The translations under genes were made by a program, and so were the position numbers. The notes below the pieces were generated by a model that saw only the letters and a program-made list of their open reading frames with translations, ran no database searches and was not told the origin of the DNA. From Streptomyces antnestii (GTDB taxonomy: Bacteria > Actinomycetota > Actinomycetes > Streptomycetales > Streptomycetaceae), in assembly GCF_004005495.1 (NCBI RefSeq), contig NZ_RZYA01000028.1:1-64000 (forward strand): DNA of 64,000 nucleotides, read 5' to 3'. Positions 42,560 through 51,530 of this stretch are shown piece after piece. How positions within the stretch are numbered: position 1 is the stretch's first letter; every line of letters begins with the position of its first letter.

Positions 42560-43564
42560 ATGGCTCACCTGAAGCAGCAGTTCAAGGAGGCGCTGAGCTC
42601 CATAGAGCCCGGCGACGACAAGACCAACGCGCCCGAGGCTCATCGCCTCGTCCGCGATGCCCTCGAGGCCGACTCGAAGCTCGTCGAGTACGGTGTCAGC
42701 CCGGTGTTGATCGGCTCCTACAAGCGCAACGTGTCCATCCGCAGGATCAAGGACGTCGACGTGTTCGTGCGCCTCACCGAGGTCCCCAGGGACGTCACGT
42801 CGAAGGATATCCTCGACAGATTCTTCAAGGTCCTGCATGCGGAGTTCGGCACCGATGCCGATGGGCACCGGCGTACCAAGCGCCAGGACCGGAGCCTGCA
42901 GGTCTCCTTCCCGGAGTACGACCTCTACGTCGACGCGGTGCCCGCCCGTCCCTACAGTGACGGGACGTGGGAGATCCCGCAGAAGGGCGACGGGAACGAG
43001 TGGGTGCGCACCAACCCTGACGGGCTGACGGCACTGTCGAGCACGATGAATGCGGACCACGACGAGTACTACGTGCCGACCGTCAAGCTGCTGCGTCAGA
43101 CCCGTCGTGCCCTGCTCGGCAAGAAGAAGCCCGGCGGCTTCTTCATCGAGATGGCCGCACATCAGGCGTTTGCCTCGGGCGCAGTCTCGGGCGACGACCA
43201 GGCGGAGTACTACGTCTCCGCCCTCCGGGAAGTCAGCGCGATCGTAAGCGACTTCGTGGCCTACAACATCGCGGTGACCGATCCGACGCTGCCCGGACAC
43301 ACCATCCGCATCCGTGCGACCGACGATGAGCTGGACACCGCGCGTACGCGGTTCGCCGATGCCGCGGTGTCGGCAGAGGCTGCGCTCGACGAGGAGGACG
43401 CGGGCAAGGCCGCGCTGGCATTCCGGAAACTGCTGGGAAAGAACGGCGATGGAGACACGGTCTTCCCGATGCCGCCCGGCTTCAACGAGGACGGCAGCAA
43501 GAAGGCATCCGTGATCTCGCCCGGCACCCGCGTCGTGCCAGCCGGCAAGAGGACCTTCGGGTGA
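42560..43564 (+). CDS. CD-NTase (CBASS cyclic oligonucleotide synthase)
   Basis: This 334-residue nucleotidyltransferase has IGSYKRNVSIRRIKDVDVFV (GS at 52-53, DVD at 65-67) and the third acidic residue in DLYVDAVPA (about 125), the metal-binding triad of the polymerase-beta fold. The C-terminal helical half (HDEYYVPTVKLLRQTRRALL, FFIEMAAHQAF) resembles the OAS-like second domain of CD-NTases. With Cap2 and Cap3 directly downstream, this is the signal synthase of a type II CBASS locus, making a cyclic di- or trinucleotide on phage infection. SAVED effectors nearby favour a trinucleotide. ATG 42560 has GGAGGG five bases upstream. Confidence 0.9.
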   Translation: MAHLKQQFKEALSSIEPGDDKTNAPEAHRLVRDALEADSKLVEYGVSPVLIGSYKRNVSIRRIKDVDVFVRLTEVPRDVTSKDILDRFFKVLHAEFGTDADGHRRTKRQDRSLQVSFPEYDLYVDAVPARPYSDGTWEIPQKGDGNEWVRTNPDGLTALSSTMNADHDEYYVPTVKLLRQTRRALLGKKKPGGFFIEMAAHQAFASGAVSGDDQAEYYVSALREVSAIVSDFVAYNIAVTDPTLPGHTIRIRATDDELDTARTRFADAAVSAEAALDEEDAGKAALAFRKLLGKNGDGDTVFPMPPGFNEDGSKKASVISPGTRVVPAGKRTFG

Positions 43565-45027
43565 CCTCTGACGACTTCCACGAGTATGTCGCCTACTTCC
43601 GGCAGCACTTCGAGGAAGGCCTGATCCGCGCCGGGTTCAGCGAGGGGGAAGCAGGATGGGAAGGGTCGATCCCGCACACGGCGGGCACGACCCGCGTCGT
43701 GATCGACCTGCCGACCCGCTTCCCGTTTCGGCCGCCGACGGTGACGCCGGTCGATCACGACGCGGTGCCCTGGTCCTGGCACCGCGACCCGGACGGCGCT
43801 CTGTGCCTGGTCGCCGAGGACGATCACGACGGGTTGTGGTGGACGGAGGCACCGGCGTTCCTCGAGCACGTCACCGCATGGTTCGAGCGCGCGGACACCG
43901 GCTGGACGGACGATCGGCCTGACCTCGACCTCGACCGGTACTTCCAGCCGTCCACGGACCGGCGCCTCTACCTCTACGACGACCTCGCCCAGTACCTCAA
44001 CCGCCCTGTCCGCTTCAGCCCGTCCAGCAACAAAACGATGCGGATCAAGCACGGCACCCGCCCCAGCAAAGCGCTCAAGCACAGCAAGGACCGCTTCGGA
44101 TACGTAGCCGACCTCGGCGAGGTGGACGTGCCGCCGAGAACCTGGGCGGACATCTCCACCCGGATCGACTCGAAAGCGGACCTGGGCCGCAGAATTCGAC
44201 AGCAGACGGTCGCGATCGTCGTGCTGACCTACCGACGCGGCCCCCACGGGGGCGCGATCGTGCTGGACGTAGCGCCCAAGAAGGATGGCGGCACGGTTGT
44301 CACACGCCTGCGCTCAGCGGCGGACACCGAAGCCGCCCGGTCCGCTCGCGCAGGCGTCCTCGCTCCCGAGCTGCGTGGATCCAAGGTCGCGCTCGTCGGC
44401 GCCGGCGCTTTGGGCTCGTTCATCGCCGACATGCTTGTGCGCTCAGGTGTCCGCCACCTCACTCTCATCGACGACGATGTCGTCGTGCCAGGAAACCTCG
44501 TACGCCACCTCGTGGGACCCGACGCGGTCGGACTACCGAAAGTCGAAGCGGTCAAGCAGCACCTCGTCAGGAACAACGAGGCGCTGGCCGACGGCATCGG
44601 CACCATCAATCGCGCACTTACGACGGGCTCCGACGCCGTTGACCATCTGCGGAACCACGACCTCGTCGTGAACGCCACCGCCGACTTCGCCACCACCGCG
44701 CTCCTACACGTAAGCGCCCAGTCACTGGGCACACAGGTCCTTTCTGCAGTGCTTCAAAACGACGGCAGGACCTATCGCATCGACGTACTGCCACCGCTCA
44801 ACGACGCCGCACCACTGCCGCCCTCGACGACCAGAGCCGACACCACGGCACCACCACTGTTCGAAGCAGGCTGCGGAAGTCCGATATCCCCAACGCCGCC
44901 CCACGCGGTGGTCGAGGCGGCGGCGGCAACCGTCCGCCACGCCGTCGGCCTCCTCGTGAACCGCTCCCTCCATCCCGCTGGGGAGACGCGCCACCTCCAC
45001 TCCTCAGCAGAACGGAATCAGCAGTGA
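43561..45027 (+). CDS. cap2: Cap2: E2-E1 fusion for CD-NTase conjugation
   Basis: This 488-residue protein has an N-terminal E2-like domain with its Cys at 82 (DGALCLVAEDDHDGLWW) and a C-terminal ThiF/E1 domain: nucleotide-binding VALVGAGALGSF (277-287), DDDVVVPGNLVRH, and catalytic Cys 438 in FEAGCGS. Cap2 enzymes of type II CBASS ligate the CD-NTase C-terminus to targets and so prime it; the CD-NTase here ends in Gly (RTFG). GTG 43561 overlaps the CD-NTase stop, as expected for the locus. Confidence 0.92.
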   Translation: MTSDDFHEYVAYFRQHFEEGLIRAGFSEGEAGWEGSIPHTAGTTRVVIDLPTRFPFRPPTVTPVDHDAVPWSWHRDPDGALCLVAEDDHDGLWWTEAPAFLEHVTAWFERADTGWTDDRPDLDLDRYFQPSTDRRLYLYDDLAQYLNRPVRFSPSSNKTMRIKHGTRPSKALKHSKDRFGYVADLGEVDVPPRTWADISTRIDSKADLGRRIRQQTVAIVVLTYRRGPHGGAIVLDVAPKKDGGTVVTRLRSAADTEAARSARAGVLAPELRGSKVALVGAGALGSFIADMLVRSGVRHLTLIDDDVVVPGNLVRHLVGPDAVGLPKVEAVKQHLVRNNEALADGIGTINRALTTGSDAVDHLRNHDLVVNATADFATTALLHVSAQSLGTQVLSAVLQNDGRTYRIDVLPPLNDAAPLPPSTTRADTTAPPLFEAGCGSPISPTPPHAVVEAAAATVRHAVGLLVNRSLHPAGETRHLHSSAERNQQ

Positions 45028-45554
45028 CCCGGTCGGCAACAAGGATCGAGCTGCGCCAGGAGGCATATGAGGTCATCGCCTCCGAGACCGCCCAGCATCT
45101 GCCGCGGGAAACGGGTGGCATCCTCCTCGGCTACAGGGAAGACACCGACGTTGTTGTCACACATGCCCTCGTTGTCGACGGACCCGGAGCGTCCGCCCAC
45201 AGGTACGTGCGCGACGACGTCAGAGCGAACCGTCTCCTCGCAGAGTTCCTGGCCCCGCGAGCAGATGATGATCCAACCGGCTACGTCGGCGAGTGGCACA
45301 GCCATCCCGCACCGTCCGGACCGAGCCCAACAGACGTCGCCGCTATGCAGGCAACTGCCCGGGAGCATGACGGCCCGATCGCACTCGTCGTGCACGCTCC
45401 CGGCGCGCAGCAGCCATTCTTCGGGCTGATCACACGACTCCAGCGATTGGGGCGGGTCACAAGCAAGGCGGCAACAGTCCTTCCGCCACGATCGAGACTC
45501 GAGGCGCTGGGACCACTACCCGATGGCGCGGTTCGCCGTGACGGCTCGGTGTGA
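45024..45554 (+). CDS. cap3: Cap3: JAB/JAMM isopeptidase
   Basis: This 176-residue protein has the metalloprotease signature ETGGILLGY then GEWHSHPAPSGPSPTD, giving the two His, Ser and Asp of the JAMM zinc site. Cap3 removes the CD-NTase from its Cap2-made conjugates and limits signalling. GTG 45024 overlaps the Cap2 stop (GTGA), completing a co-translated CD-NTase-Cap2-Cap3 operon. Confidence 0.92.
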   Translation: MTRSATRIELRQEAYEVIASETAQHLPRETGGILLGYREDTDVVVTHALVVDGPGASAHRYVRDDVRANRLLAEFLAPRADDDPTGYVGEWHSHPAPSGPSPTDVAAMQATAREHDGPIALVVHAPGAQQPFFGLITRLQRLGRVTSKAATVLPPRSRLEALGPLPDGAVRRDGSV

Positions 45555-45789
45555 CGCCCTGCCTCAGGCTTGATGAGGGGCAAGCACAGCAGTCAGGTAT
45601 GCGTCCCAACGCCTCTTCTCCTCAAGGAAAGCAACGTCACCGCCCGCCGTGCCGACCAACAGCGGGCCACGGTTGCCGGTCCGGGCACAAGCGTGATCAG
45701 CGGCTGAGAAGACAGACCCCTGACAAGCCGCCCCAGCCAGACCGAGGGAAGCCTCGGCAGAACAGCCCGCGCAAAGAGCCCAGATCGGC

Positions 45790-45980
45790 AGCTGCGCCCC
45801 GGCGCGTACCTGCGAAACCTGGTAAGGGTCTGCTGCAGCAGCTTACGAAACGGTTTCCGGAGTCGGCTCTGGAGGGCGAGGTCACCGATCACCTCGGCTA
45901 TGACCGGCATGAGCCAACGGGAAAGAACGGGCGGCAACTTCCGCAACGGAACCCGCTCCAAGACCGTGCTGACCGAGGTC
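45790..45980 (+). mobile_element. IS256 (mutator) transposase N-terminal remnant
   Basis: The plus strand reads LLQQLTKRFPESALEGEVTD and HLGYDRHEPTGKN; a one-base shift then continues as NFRNGTRSKTVLTEVGP. These are hallmarks of the N-terminal third of IS256 transposases. The fragment ends exactly where the first CRISPR repeat starts: the sequence GTCGGCCCC is shared by both. No terminal inverted repeat is seen. The stretch 45555-45789 before it holds no gene. Confidence 0.75.
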
Positions 45981-46357
45981 GGCCCCGCGCCCGCGGGGAT
46001 GGTCCGCCTGCCCCCACGATCACCCCGTCACCGGGCAAGTCGCCCCCGCGTCCGCGGGGGTGGTCCGTTCTCCCGGTTGTTCATGGCCACGCGCAGGCAG
46101 TCGTCCCCGCGCCTGCGGAGATGGTCCCTCGTACGCGCTGTCGTCGACTTCGACGTTCGGGTGCCCGTGCCTGCGAGGATGGTCCTGTGTCTGTACGGGC
46201 GTTGGCACCGCGCGAGTCGTTGGCCCGGTGTCCGCGGGGATGGTCCGTACGGCTACAAGATCTACCAGCAACAGGGGGTGGTCGCCCCTGCGCCTGCGGG
46301 GATGGTCCTTCGGGTCGCTTCCTTCCCGGCGTCCCGCTTCGGTCGCCCCCGCGCCCG
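45978..46357. CRISPR. Degenerate orphan CRISPR array, I-E-like repeats
   Basis: Six repeats plus a truncated seventh recur about every 61 bp at 45978, 46039, 46100, 46161, 46219, 46281 and 46342. The repeat is about 28 bp with core CCCCGCGCCTGCGGGG and end ATGGTCC, resembling type I-E repeats of actinomycetes. Spacers are 33 bp (one 34). Repeats differ from each other at several positions and the fourth has lost three bases, so the array is decaying. No cas genes are in the window. The transcription direction is not clear. Confidence 0.85.
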
Positions 46358-46426
46358 TTGCCCCTCAATCTCGACCTCACTGCGTCCATCGAGCCGGACT
46401 CGGATCGCTGGCATGACACGTTAAAA

Positions 46427-46455
46427 CCTCCTCTCCCCGGTGTGGGGAGAGGAGG
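46427..46455. terminator. Perfect 12-bp hairpin
   Basis: CCTCCTCTCCCC-GGTGT-GGGGAGAGGAGG follows the CRISPR array and is trailed by an AT-rich stretch. It may end transcription from either side, including the minus-strand gene 46523-47131. Confidence 0.7.
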
Positions 46456-46522
46456 AAACGGAGTGGAAATTTTCTTTATAGGTATATAGGTGTGATATCT
46501 ATCAACGGAAGGTGTTACGCCT

Positions 46523-47131
46523 TCAAGCCGCGGTAGTCAGCCGAGAGGTCTTCTTCGGGCTTACGGAGTGACAACTGCACAGGCACTGCTCGGTGTCGTT
46601 CACATGCACCTTCAGCAGCATCCGCTTGGTCGTGTCGTCTTTCACCTCCTCGGCGAGTGCGGCGCAAAGATCCGAGAAGTGATCCCCGTAGCAACCTTCG
46701 AACAGTTTTTCGTCTGGGTCGGATTCGAGCAGCTTCTTCTTGATCACATTGAAAGTGCAGACGTACTCCAGGACTACGGTCATGATTCCCCTGTCCAGGT
46801 GCTCGACTGCTTCATCGCGTTTGTTCTTGTTTGTGGCCAACAGGGATGTACGTTCCTTCTGGATGTCGCTGAAGAGCCATAGCATCGAGAAGTAGGCGCG
46901 CATCACATCGTCTCGTACCTTTCCCTTCTTGAAGGACCGGTTCCGCCAGTGGTAAGTGCCAAGCAGATGCCGGTCGTCAACGGCAGCCTTGGTAGACAGA
47001 CTGCTAAGGATCATGTGCGCGCGCTCGAGTCTCCGTTCACGGCGCTGGCTGCGTGCCAGCCGCACAGAGATGAAGAGCGCGACACCTGCCACGATTGCTG
47101 CGGGTGGCAGTGCGGTGAGCAAGGTTTCCAA
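46523..47131 (-). CDS. Membrane-anchored hypothetical protein
   Basis: The predicted product is 202 residues. One N-terminal membrane helix (ALPPAAIVAGVALFISVRLA) is followed by a basic stretch and a soluble helical domain (MRAYFSMLWLFSDIQKERTS). The end has a Cys-rich CLCSCHS. The start is chosen as TTG 47131, which has GGAGGG eight bases upstream; longer frames lack that. It lies 131 bp downstream of the helicase gene. No catalytic motif is recognised. Confidence 0.55.
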   Translation of the reverse strand: METLLTALPPAAIVAGVALFISVRLARSQRRERRLERAHMILSSLSTKAAVDDRHLLGTYHWRNRSFKKGKVRDDVMRAYFSMLWLFSDIQKERTSLLATNKNKRDEAVEHLDRGIMTVVLEYVCTFNVIKKKLLESDPDEKLFEGCYGDHFSDLCAALAEEVKDDTTKRMLLKVHVNDTEQCLCSCHSVSPKKTSRLTTAA

Positions 47132-47261
47132 GATCGGTTCCCTCCGGTCACCACTCCGTTTCACGATGGAACGTGGCAGGCGACCTTCCGGTTCCACAGG
47201 GACAGGGATTTCACCCTCTGGGCTTGAAAAACAGACTTATGCACACCGAGTTGACAGGGCG

Positions 47262-49787
47262 TTACGCCCATCGCATCCCGATTGCGGACAGCTGGTCTCG
47301 CCGCTCCGGCGAGAGCGTCGCGGCCCTGCTACGTTGGTTTGCGATCCATGCCCCGAGACGGAGTTCCCGCTCCTCCTGGTCCTCGCCGTTCCCATCGCCG
47401 ACGACGATCCGTTCGACGTGCTTGCGCGGCACTCGAAGGTGCCCTTCGCGTTCGTAGAACCGGCGGGCGGCCTCGCAGTGCATGGCCCACTTGTCGGCCT
47501 GCGTGCGGCGCGGCGGCGGCTTCTCGTCCTCGGACGCCGGGGTGATCCCGATGACCTGTTCGCACATCCACTGCTGCACGGTGGTGAGCCGGTCCCATCC
47601 GAGCCGCTGTGCCCGAACCCACCGCCAGAGGTCCTCGCCTTGGTGCATGACGGTGTCCGGCTGGGTCGGCAGCTCGCCGCCGGTCTCCAGGTGCTGGCGG
47701 GTGAGGTGGAAGGCGCGCTGCCATTCCACGGGCCAGGTGGGGCACCACGATGGGTCGATCTCTTCCAGTTGTTCGCGTCGCTCTTGCGACAGGGCGCCGG
47801 CCGACGACTCCACTGGCAGTCCCTGGGCCCGTCGTTGCTCGCTCTGCGCTGCCTTGCGGGCGGCGGCTCGCTGGTTCTTCAGCCAGATCCCGACCCTGTA
47901 GCCCTGGTGGGTGGCGTCGAGCGGGGCCAGGAGATGCCCGTGCTCGGCAGCCCATCCACGGGCGGCCGTGAGGCCTTCTTCCCAAGCGACGTCGAAGTGT
48001 GACCAGATCATGCCGAGGTTCTCCAGCTGCATGGCGCGGTCTTGGTCCAGGTTGCCGCGGGCGTAGAACCGGCGGGCGTCGGCGGTCCATTGGCCCAGTG
48101 GGAAGTTCGCGAGTGAGGCCGGCCATCCTTCCGCCGCCGCGTCCTGCCTGGCCGGGACGCGGTACGTGAACGGCACGCGCAGGTCGCCGTGTTCGCGGGC
48201 GTAGATGACAGCTGCTTCGATGCCGCGCCGCCAGTGCTCGTGCTCGGGATTGAGGACGCGCAGGTTGATGAACGCGGCAAGCGCGGCCGGGTCGCGGGGC
48301 GTGGAGAACTTCAGCAGGGCCCTGGCGGGGCCGCTGACGCCTTTGGGGCCGTCACCGCTCCCGGTCGTGCTCTTTCCGCTCTCGTCCATGGCTGCGGGCT
48401 TGTAGCGGCTGGGGGCCTGCTGCTCCGCGAGGGCTTCCACGATGCGGGCATCGTGTGCTCGGAGTGCTTCCAAAAGCTTGGCCAGCCCGCAGAACGCCCG
48501 GCTGGTCAGCATGTTGTCCGCCGTCTCGCCGGGCCCGAGCAGGACCGGTACGACGAGCGACGCCACCTTGCCTTCGCCAGGTTGCAGGCGCAGTGCCCGG
48601 CCGACGGCCTGGACGAGGTCGGGCATGGAGCCACGCACGTCCGCGAAGTACACGGAGTCACACCGGGATGTATCCACGCCTTCGCCGAGGACCTTCACGG
48701 ACCCGAGGTAGCTCTTCTCCACGACGGTGCCGTCGGTGGCGATACCGTCGGCGAATTCGTCCAGCACACGGTGGCGGTGCACGGGCTTGTGCTCGCCGCA
48801 CAGCCAGTTGGCCCAGATCGTGCGCGGATACAGCTGCGGGTCGGCGGCCTGGAGCCGCGCGGCGACGTCCGGGAGGCCGGCTGCGAATGCCTCGGCCTCC
48901 TTCACGACATGGTGGAAGACGAGTGTGCGCCGGAAGGCCTCCTCCGCCGACGCCTTCACCAGCGCCGTCTGGAGCGCGGCGAGCCGGGCCCCGCGCACCT
49001 GCTCGGACCGGGCCTCGGCGCCGAGCAGCTGCGCGGCCTGGAGTTGTGTGTCGGTGACGTCCACGCATACGACCTGGTAGGGGGAACAGATGCCCCGGTC
49101 GATCGCTGCCGAGAGCGTCAGTGTGTAGCAGCGGCTGCCGAACGGACCGTTTGGATCGTCGTCCATCGAGGCCACCAGCTCACCCGGCGCGCCCTGCTCC
49201 TGGTCCTGGCCTCCGCCCTCGTCTGCGAGTTGCCATAGCCGGGGTGTGGCTGTCATGTAGAGGCGGCGCAGGGAGGGGATTTTCTGGTTGTCGTGGACGA
49301 CTGCCCACGGCTTCCCGATCCGCCCGGAGGTGCGGTGGGCTTCGTCGACGACGATGAGGTCCCAGCCGGGGAGGCCGGCGGCGTGCGCGCGCTCCAGTAT
49401 GCCCAGGCCCAGGGAGGCGTACGTGGCGAACACGGTGACCTTGTCGAAGGGCCGGGTCCACTCCACCAGCTGGTCCACGTCCGTGGTGTTAGGGAAGGAC
49501 ACCTCCTCACCTCGCAGAGATGACACCCCGATCATCGGGCTCGTGCGGCCTCCCTCGCGCCACGCGGCCTCGGTCTGGGCCAGCAGGTCCAGCGAGGGAA
49601 CGAGCACCAGCACACGACCCGCACGGAGCTCCTGCGCGCTGCGCACCGCGACCAGAGTCTTCCCGGATCCGGTCGCCATGACGACCTGGGTCCGCAGCCC
49701 TCGCTCGGGCACGAGCGATTGCGCGGGCAGCTCGAGGGCGCGGAGGACCGCGTCGACGGCTTCTCGCTGGTGGGGTCGTAGGTCCAC
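47262..49787 (-). CDS. DEAD/DEAH helicase with helicase-associated repeats
   Basis: This 841-residue protein has superfamily 2 motifs: ATGSGKT, VVDEAHR, MTATPRLW and QAVGRALRLQPGEGKVAS. The last 350 residues contain several copies of the helicase-associated (HA) Trp-rich domain (LGQWTADARRFYARGNL; YRVGIWLKNQRAAARKAA; LGAWIANQRSRAATLSPERR). This type is widespread near Streptomyces replicon ends and in accessory DNA, with unknown function. GTG 49787 follows AGGAAGAG. Confidence 0.85.
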   Translation of the reverse strand: MDLRPHQREAVDAVLRALELPAQSLVPERGLRTQVVMATGSGKTLVAVRSAQELRAGRVLVLVPSLDLLAQTEAAWREGGRTSPMIGVSSLRGEEVSFPNTTDVDQLVEWTRPFDKVTVFATYASLGLGILERAHAAGLPGWDLIVVDEAHRTSGRIGKPWAVVHDNQKIPSLRRLYMTATPRLWQLADEGGGQDQEQGAPGELVASMDDDPNGPFGSRCYTLTLSAAIDRGICSPYQVVCVDVTDTQLQAAQLLGAEARSEQVRGARLAALQTALVKASAEEAFRRTLVFHHVVKEAEAFAAGLPDVAARLQAADPQLYPRTIWANWLCGEHKPVHRHRVLDEFADGIATDGTVVEKSYLGSVKVLGEGVDTSRCDSVYFADVRGSMPDLVQAVGRALRLQPGEGKVASLVVPVLLGPGETADNMLTSRAFCGLAKLLEALRAHDARIVEALAEQQAPSRYKPAAMDESGKSTTGSGDGPKGVSGPARALLKFSTPRDPAALAAFINLRVLNPEHEHWRRGIEAAVIYAREHGDLRVPFTYRVPARQDAAAEGWPASLANFPLGQWTADARRFYARGNLDQDRAMQLENLGMIWSHFDVAWEEGLTAARGWAAEHGHLLAPLDATHQGYRVGIWLKNQRAAARKAAQSEQRRAQGLPVESSAGALSQERREQLEEIDPSWCPTWPVEWQRAFHLTRQHLETGGELPTQPDTVMHQGEDLWRWVRAQRLGWDRLTTVQQWMCEQVIGITPASEDEKPPPRRTQADKWAMHCEAARRFYEREGHLRVPRKHVERIVVGDGNGEDQEERELRLGAWIANQRSRAATLSPERRDQLSAIGMRWA

Positions 49788-49821
49788 GCGGGCTCTTCCT
49801 GTCGGTCTCGGGGTGTCTGGT

Positions 49822-49965
49822 TCAGGTGGCGTTGTAGGCGAGTTCGGCGAGCTGCAGGGCGTCGGCCAGGCTTGTCTTGTCGGTGAGGTCGACGCTGACG
49901 CGATACTCCCGATGGCCCGTGGTGAGGATGCGGGCGCTGGTGATGCCCAGCTCGTCAGAGATCAG
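49822..49965 (-). CDS. 47-residue conserved-looking protein with apparent CTG start
   Basis: A clean coding stretch reads ISDELGITSARILTTGHREY and VSVDLTDKTSLADALQLAEL. In this frame there is no ATG or GTG upstream for a long way, but a CTG overlaps the stop of the DUF4145 gene as CTGA, mirroring the GTGA/ATGA overlaps seen elsewhere. CTG starts are rare, so either this is one, or the gene's true start was mutated. It is 34 bp upstream of the helicase GTG. Confidence 0.45.
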   Translation of the reverse strand: MISDELGITSARILTTGHREYRVSVDLTDKTSLADALQLAELAYNAT

Positions 49966-50757
49966 AGAGCTGCGGGGGGCCGGGTTCCGCGTTGTTGGTT
50001 GATGCGGGTGGCGCGTTCCTTCAGCAGAGCGGGCCGTGTGTCGTACAGCATCCGCAGGGCGTGCTCCAGGAGCTCGACCCCGTCGAGGACATCAGCGACG
50101 GACAGGGAGTCCTCGTGGCTGGCGTCGTTGCCTATCCACTTCACCGCTTCGAGCAGGTCGGCTTCCTCCGGGTGGCCGGCGGCGCGGAACTCCACGATTC
50201 GGCTGTGGGCCGTGAGCCGCTGTGTTCTGCCTTTGGCCGTCGTCGTGGTCCGGGGGACGTTTTGGTCGTCCAGGAGTGCTTCGGCTGCTGCTCGTACCCG
50301 GTTGCCCGCCGAACTCGGCTCCGCCCACAGGACGGTGGAGGCTGCCAGCAGTCGTTCCTCGATCGGAGCAGGGATCTCAAGGCGGGGTGCGGCAGTGAGG
50401 AGCCTGAGGGCGGGGAGGAAGAAGCGTGGGGTGAAGAGCGGCTCGTAGCTGCCACCGTCCCAGCGGTTCTCGTCATCTAGCTGTTCGACCAGTCTCCAGT
50501 CACCTGTGATCGCGACGTACTCATGGCACTGCGTGCGGCCGCAGACCAGCGCTCCATGGAACTGGCCATGGATCCAGTCGGGTTCCCAGTGGTCGTGCTT
50601 GCGCCAGTCCCTGCTTTTCCAGCTCTCCGCCTGGGCGAAGGGCGTGCTGGTCGTCGGGGAGGCCGAGTTCTCCGCGAGCGCAGGAGGGACAGGGGATCGT
50701 GGGCCAGGCGCCATCGGTCCAGCCTCGCGCGATGGCTTTCAAGGCTTCTGTGTCCAC
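49962..50757 (-). pseudogene. DUF4145-type protein, frameshifted
   Basis: GTG 50757 follows AGGAG and begins VDTEALKAIARGW, TIPCPSCARGELG. Near 50650 the frame shifts; the rest (WEPDWIHGQFHGALVCGRTQ, VKWIGNDASHEDSLSVADVL, ELLEHALRMLYD) matches DUF4145 with its two zinc Cys pairs. DUF4145 domains occur in restriction and defence proteins. Either the gene is inactive or the shift is a sequencing error. It is followed by the CTG-start gene at 49965. Confidence 0.6.
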
Positions 50758-50872
50758 AGCTGCTCCTGATGCGGTCTGGTGGTTCAACAAGTTGCGGGTG
50801 CACGACAGGACTGTGGGGTGTCGGAGGGTGCCGTCGTCAGGTCCGGCCGGTCTGGAGCGGTGGGCTGGTGGT

Positions 50873-51115
50873 TCAGACGATGTGGACGCGTTCGGTGTTG
50901 CCGTTCTCGTCGCGCAGGAGGACCTCTTTTCCGTCGGCCATCTGCTGGGCGAGGAAGGCGTAGATCTGTACGGCCCGGTTGATGGTGTCGGTCTTGGACA
51001 GTCCGGTGATCCTCATGAGTGTGGTGACCGCCTGGGCGGCCATGGGGATGAGCGTGACGGTGAAGCGTTCGTTCTCCGTACGTACGGCGTGAAGCTTGTC
51101 CGCTTCTCGGGCCAT
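50873..51115 (-). CDS. Ribbon-helix-helix-like DNA-binding protein
   Basis: The predicted product is 80 residues: ENERFTVTLIPMAAQAVTTL (strand and first helix) then LSKTDTINRAVQIYAFLAQQ (second helix). The MetJ/Arc-like ribbon-helix-helix layout fits, and the C-terminal beta tail (KEVLLRDENGNTERVHIV) is polar. ATG 51115 has AAGGAGG nine bases upstream. Two identical CACCA-N3-TGGTG palindromes lie upstream at 51198 and 51261, typical of autorepressors in this family. Confidence 0.7.
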   Translation of the reverse strand: MAREADKLHAVRTENERFTVTLIPMAAQAVTTLMRITGLSKTDTINRAVQIYAFLAQQMADGKEVLLRDENGNTERVHIV

Positions 51116-51197
51116 GTCTCTCAGCCTCCTTCGGTTCGGGCAAGAGTGCCTGCATGGCTCCCTTGCCCTCCATCATGACATCTCTGCACCTGAAAGC

Positions 51198-51273
51198 CAC
51201 CATATTGGTGCTCAGGTATCTCCGGAAGGGTGCACTCCGGCCCGGCGGGCGAGGATGGTTCACCAATCTGGTG
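51198..51273. promoter_or_regulatory. Twin CACCA-N3-TGGTG palindromes
   Basis: CACCA-TAT-TGGTG (51198-51210) and CACCA-ATC-TGGTG (51261-51273), spaced 63 bp centre to centre, lie upstream of the ribbon-helix-helix gene. Two sites on the same face of the helix suit cooperative binding and repression. The region 51274-51530 shows no gene. Confidence 0.6.
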
Positions 51274-51530
51274 AGAGTCTGGTGTCCATCAGGTCTGCTG
51301 CCGTGTAGTCTGGGGGTGCGGCAACCGCCGTGAGTGCAGTCGATCAGAAGGGTTCAACATGCCAAGTCCCCTATGCCAGCGGTTCAACGGGAGCTCTTGG
51401 AAAGCCCGTTACTCGGTCCTCTACGACACGTAGGGGCGAGCAGCTGGCTGGGAGTGACTGATCGAGCTGAGTCGCGCGCCGACCACGGTGCGGGGTTCGA
51501 TCGGCACAACGCATGGAGGACCCAGCCCTG

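Noticed and set aside
46081..46419. Open frames across the CRISPR array
   Set aside because: They translate the repeats into Arg/Gly/Pro-rich words; the 61-bp periodicity explains them.
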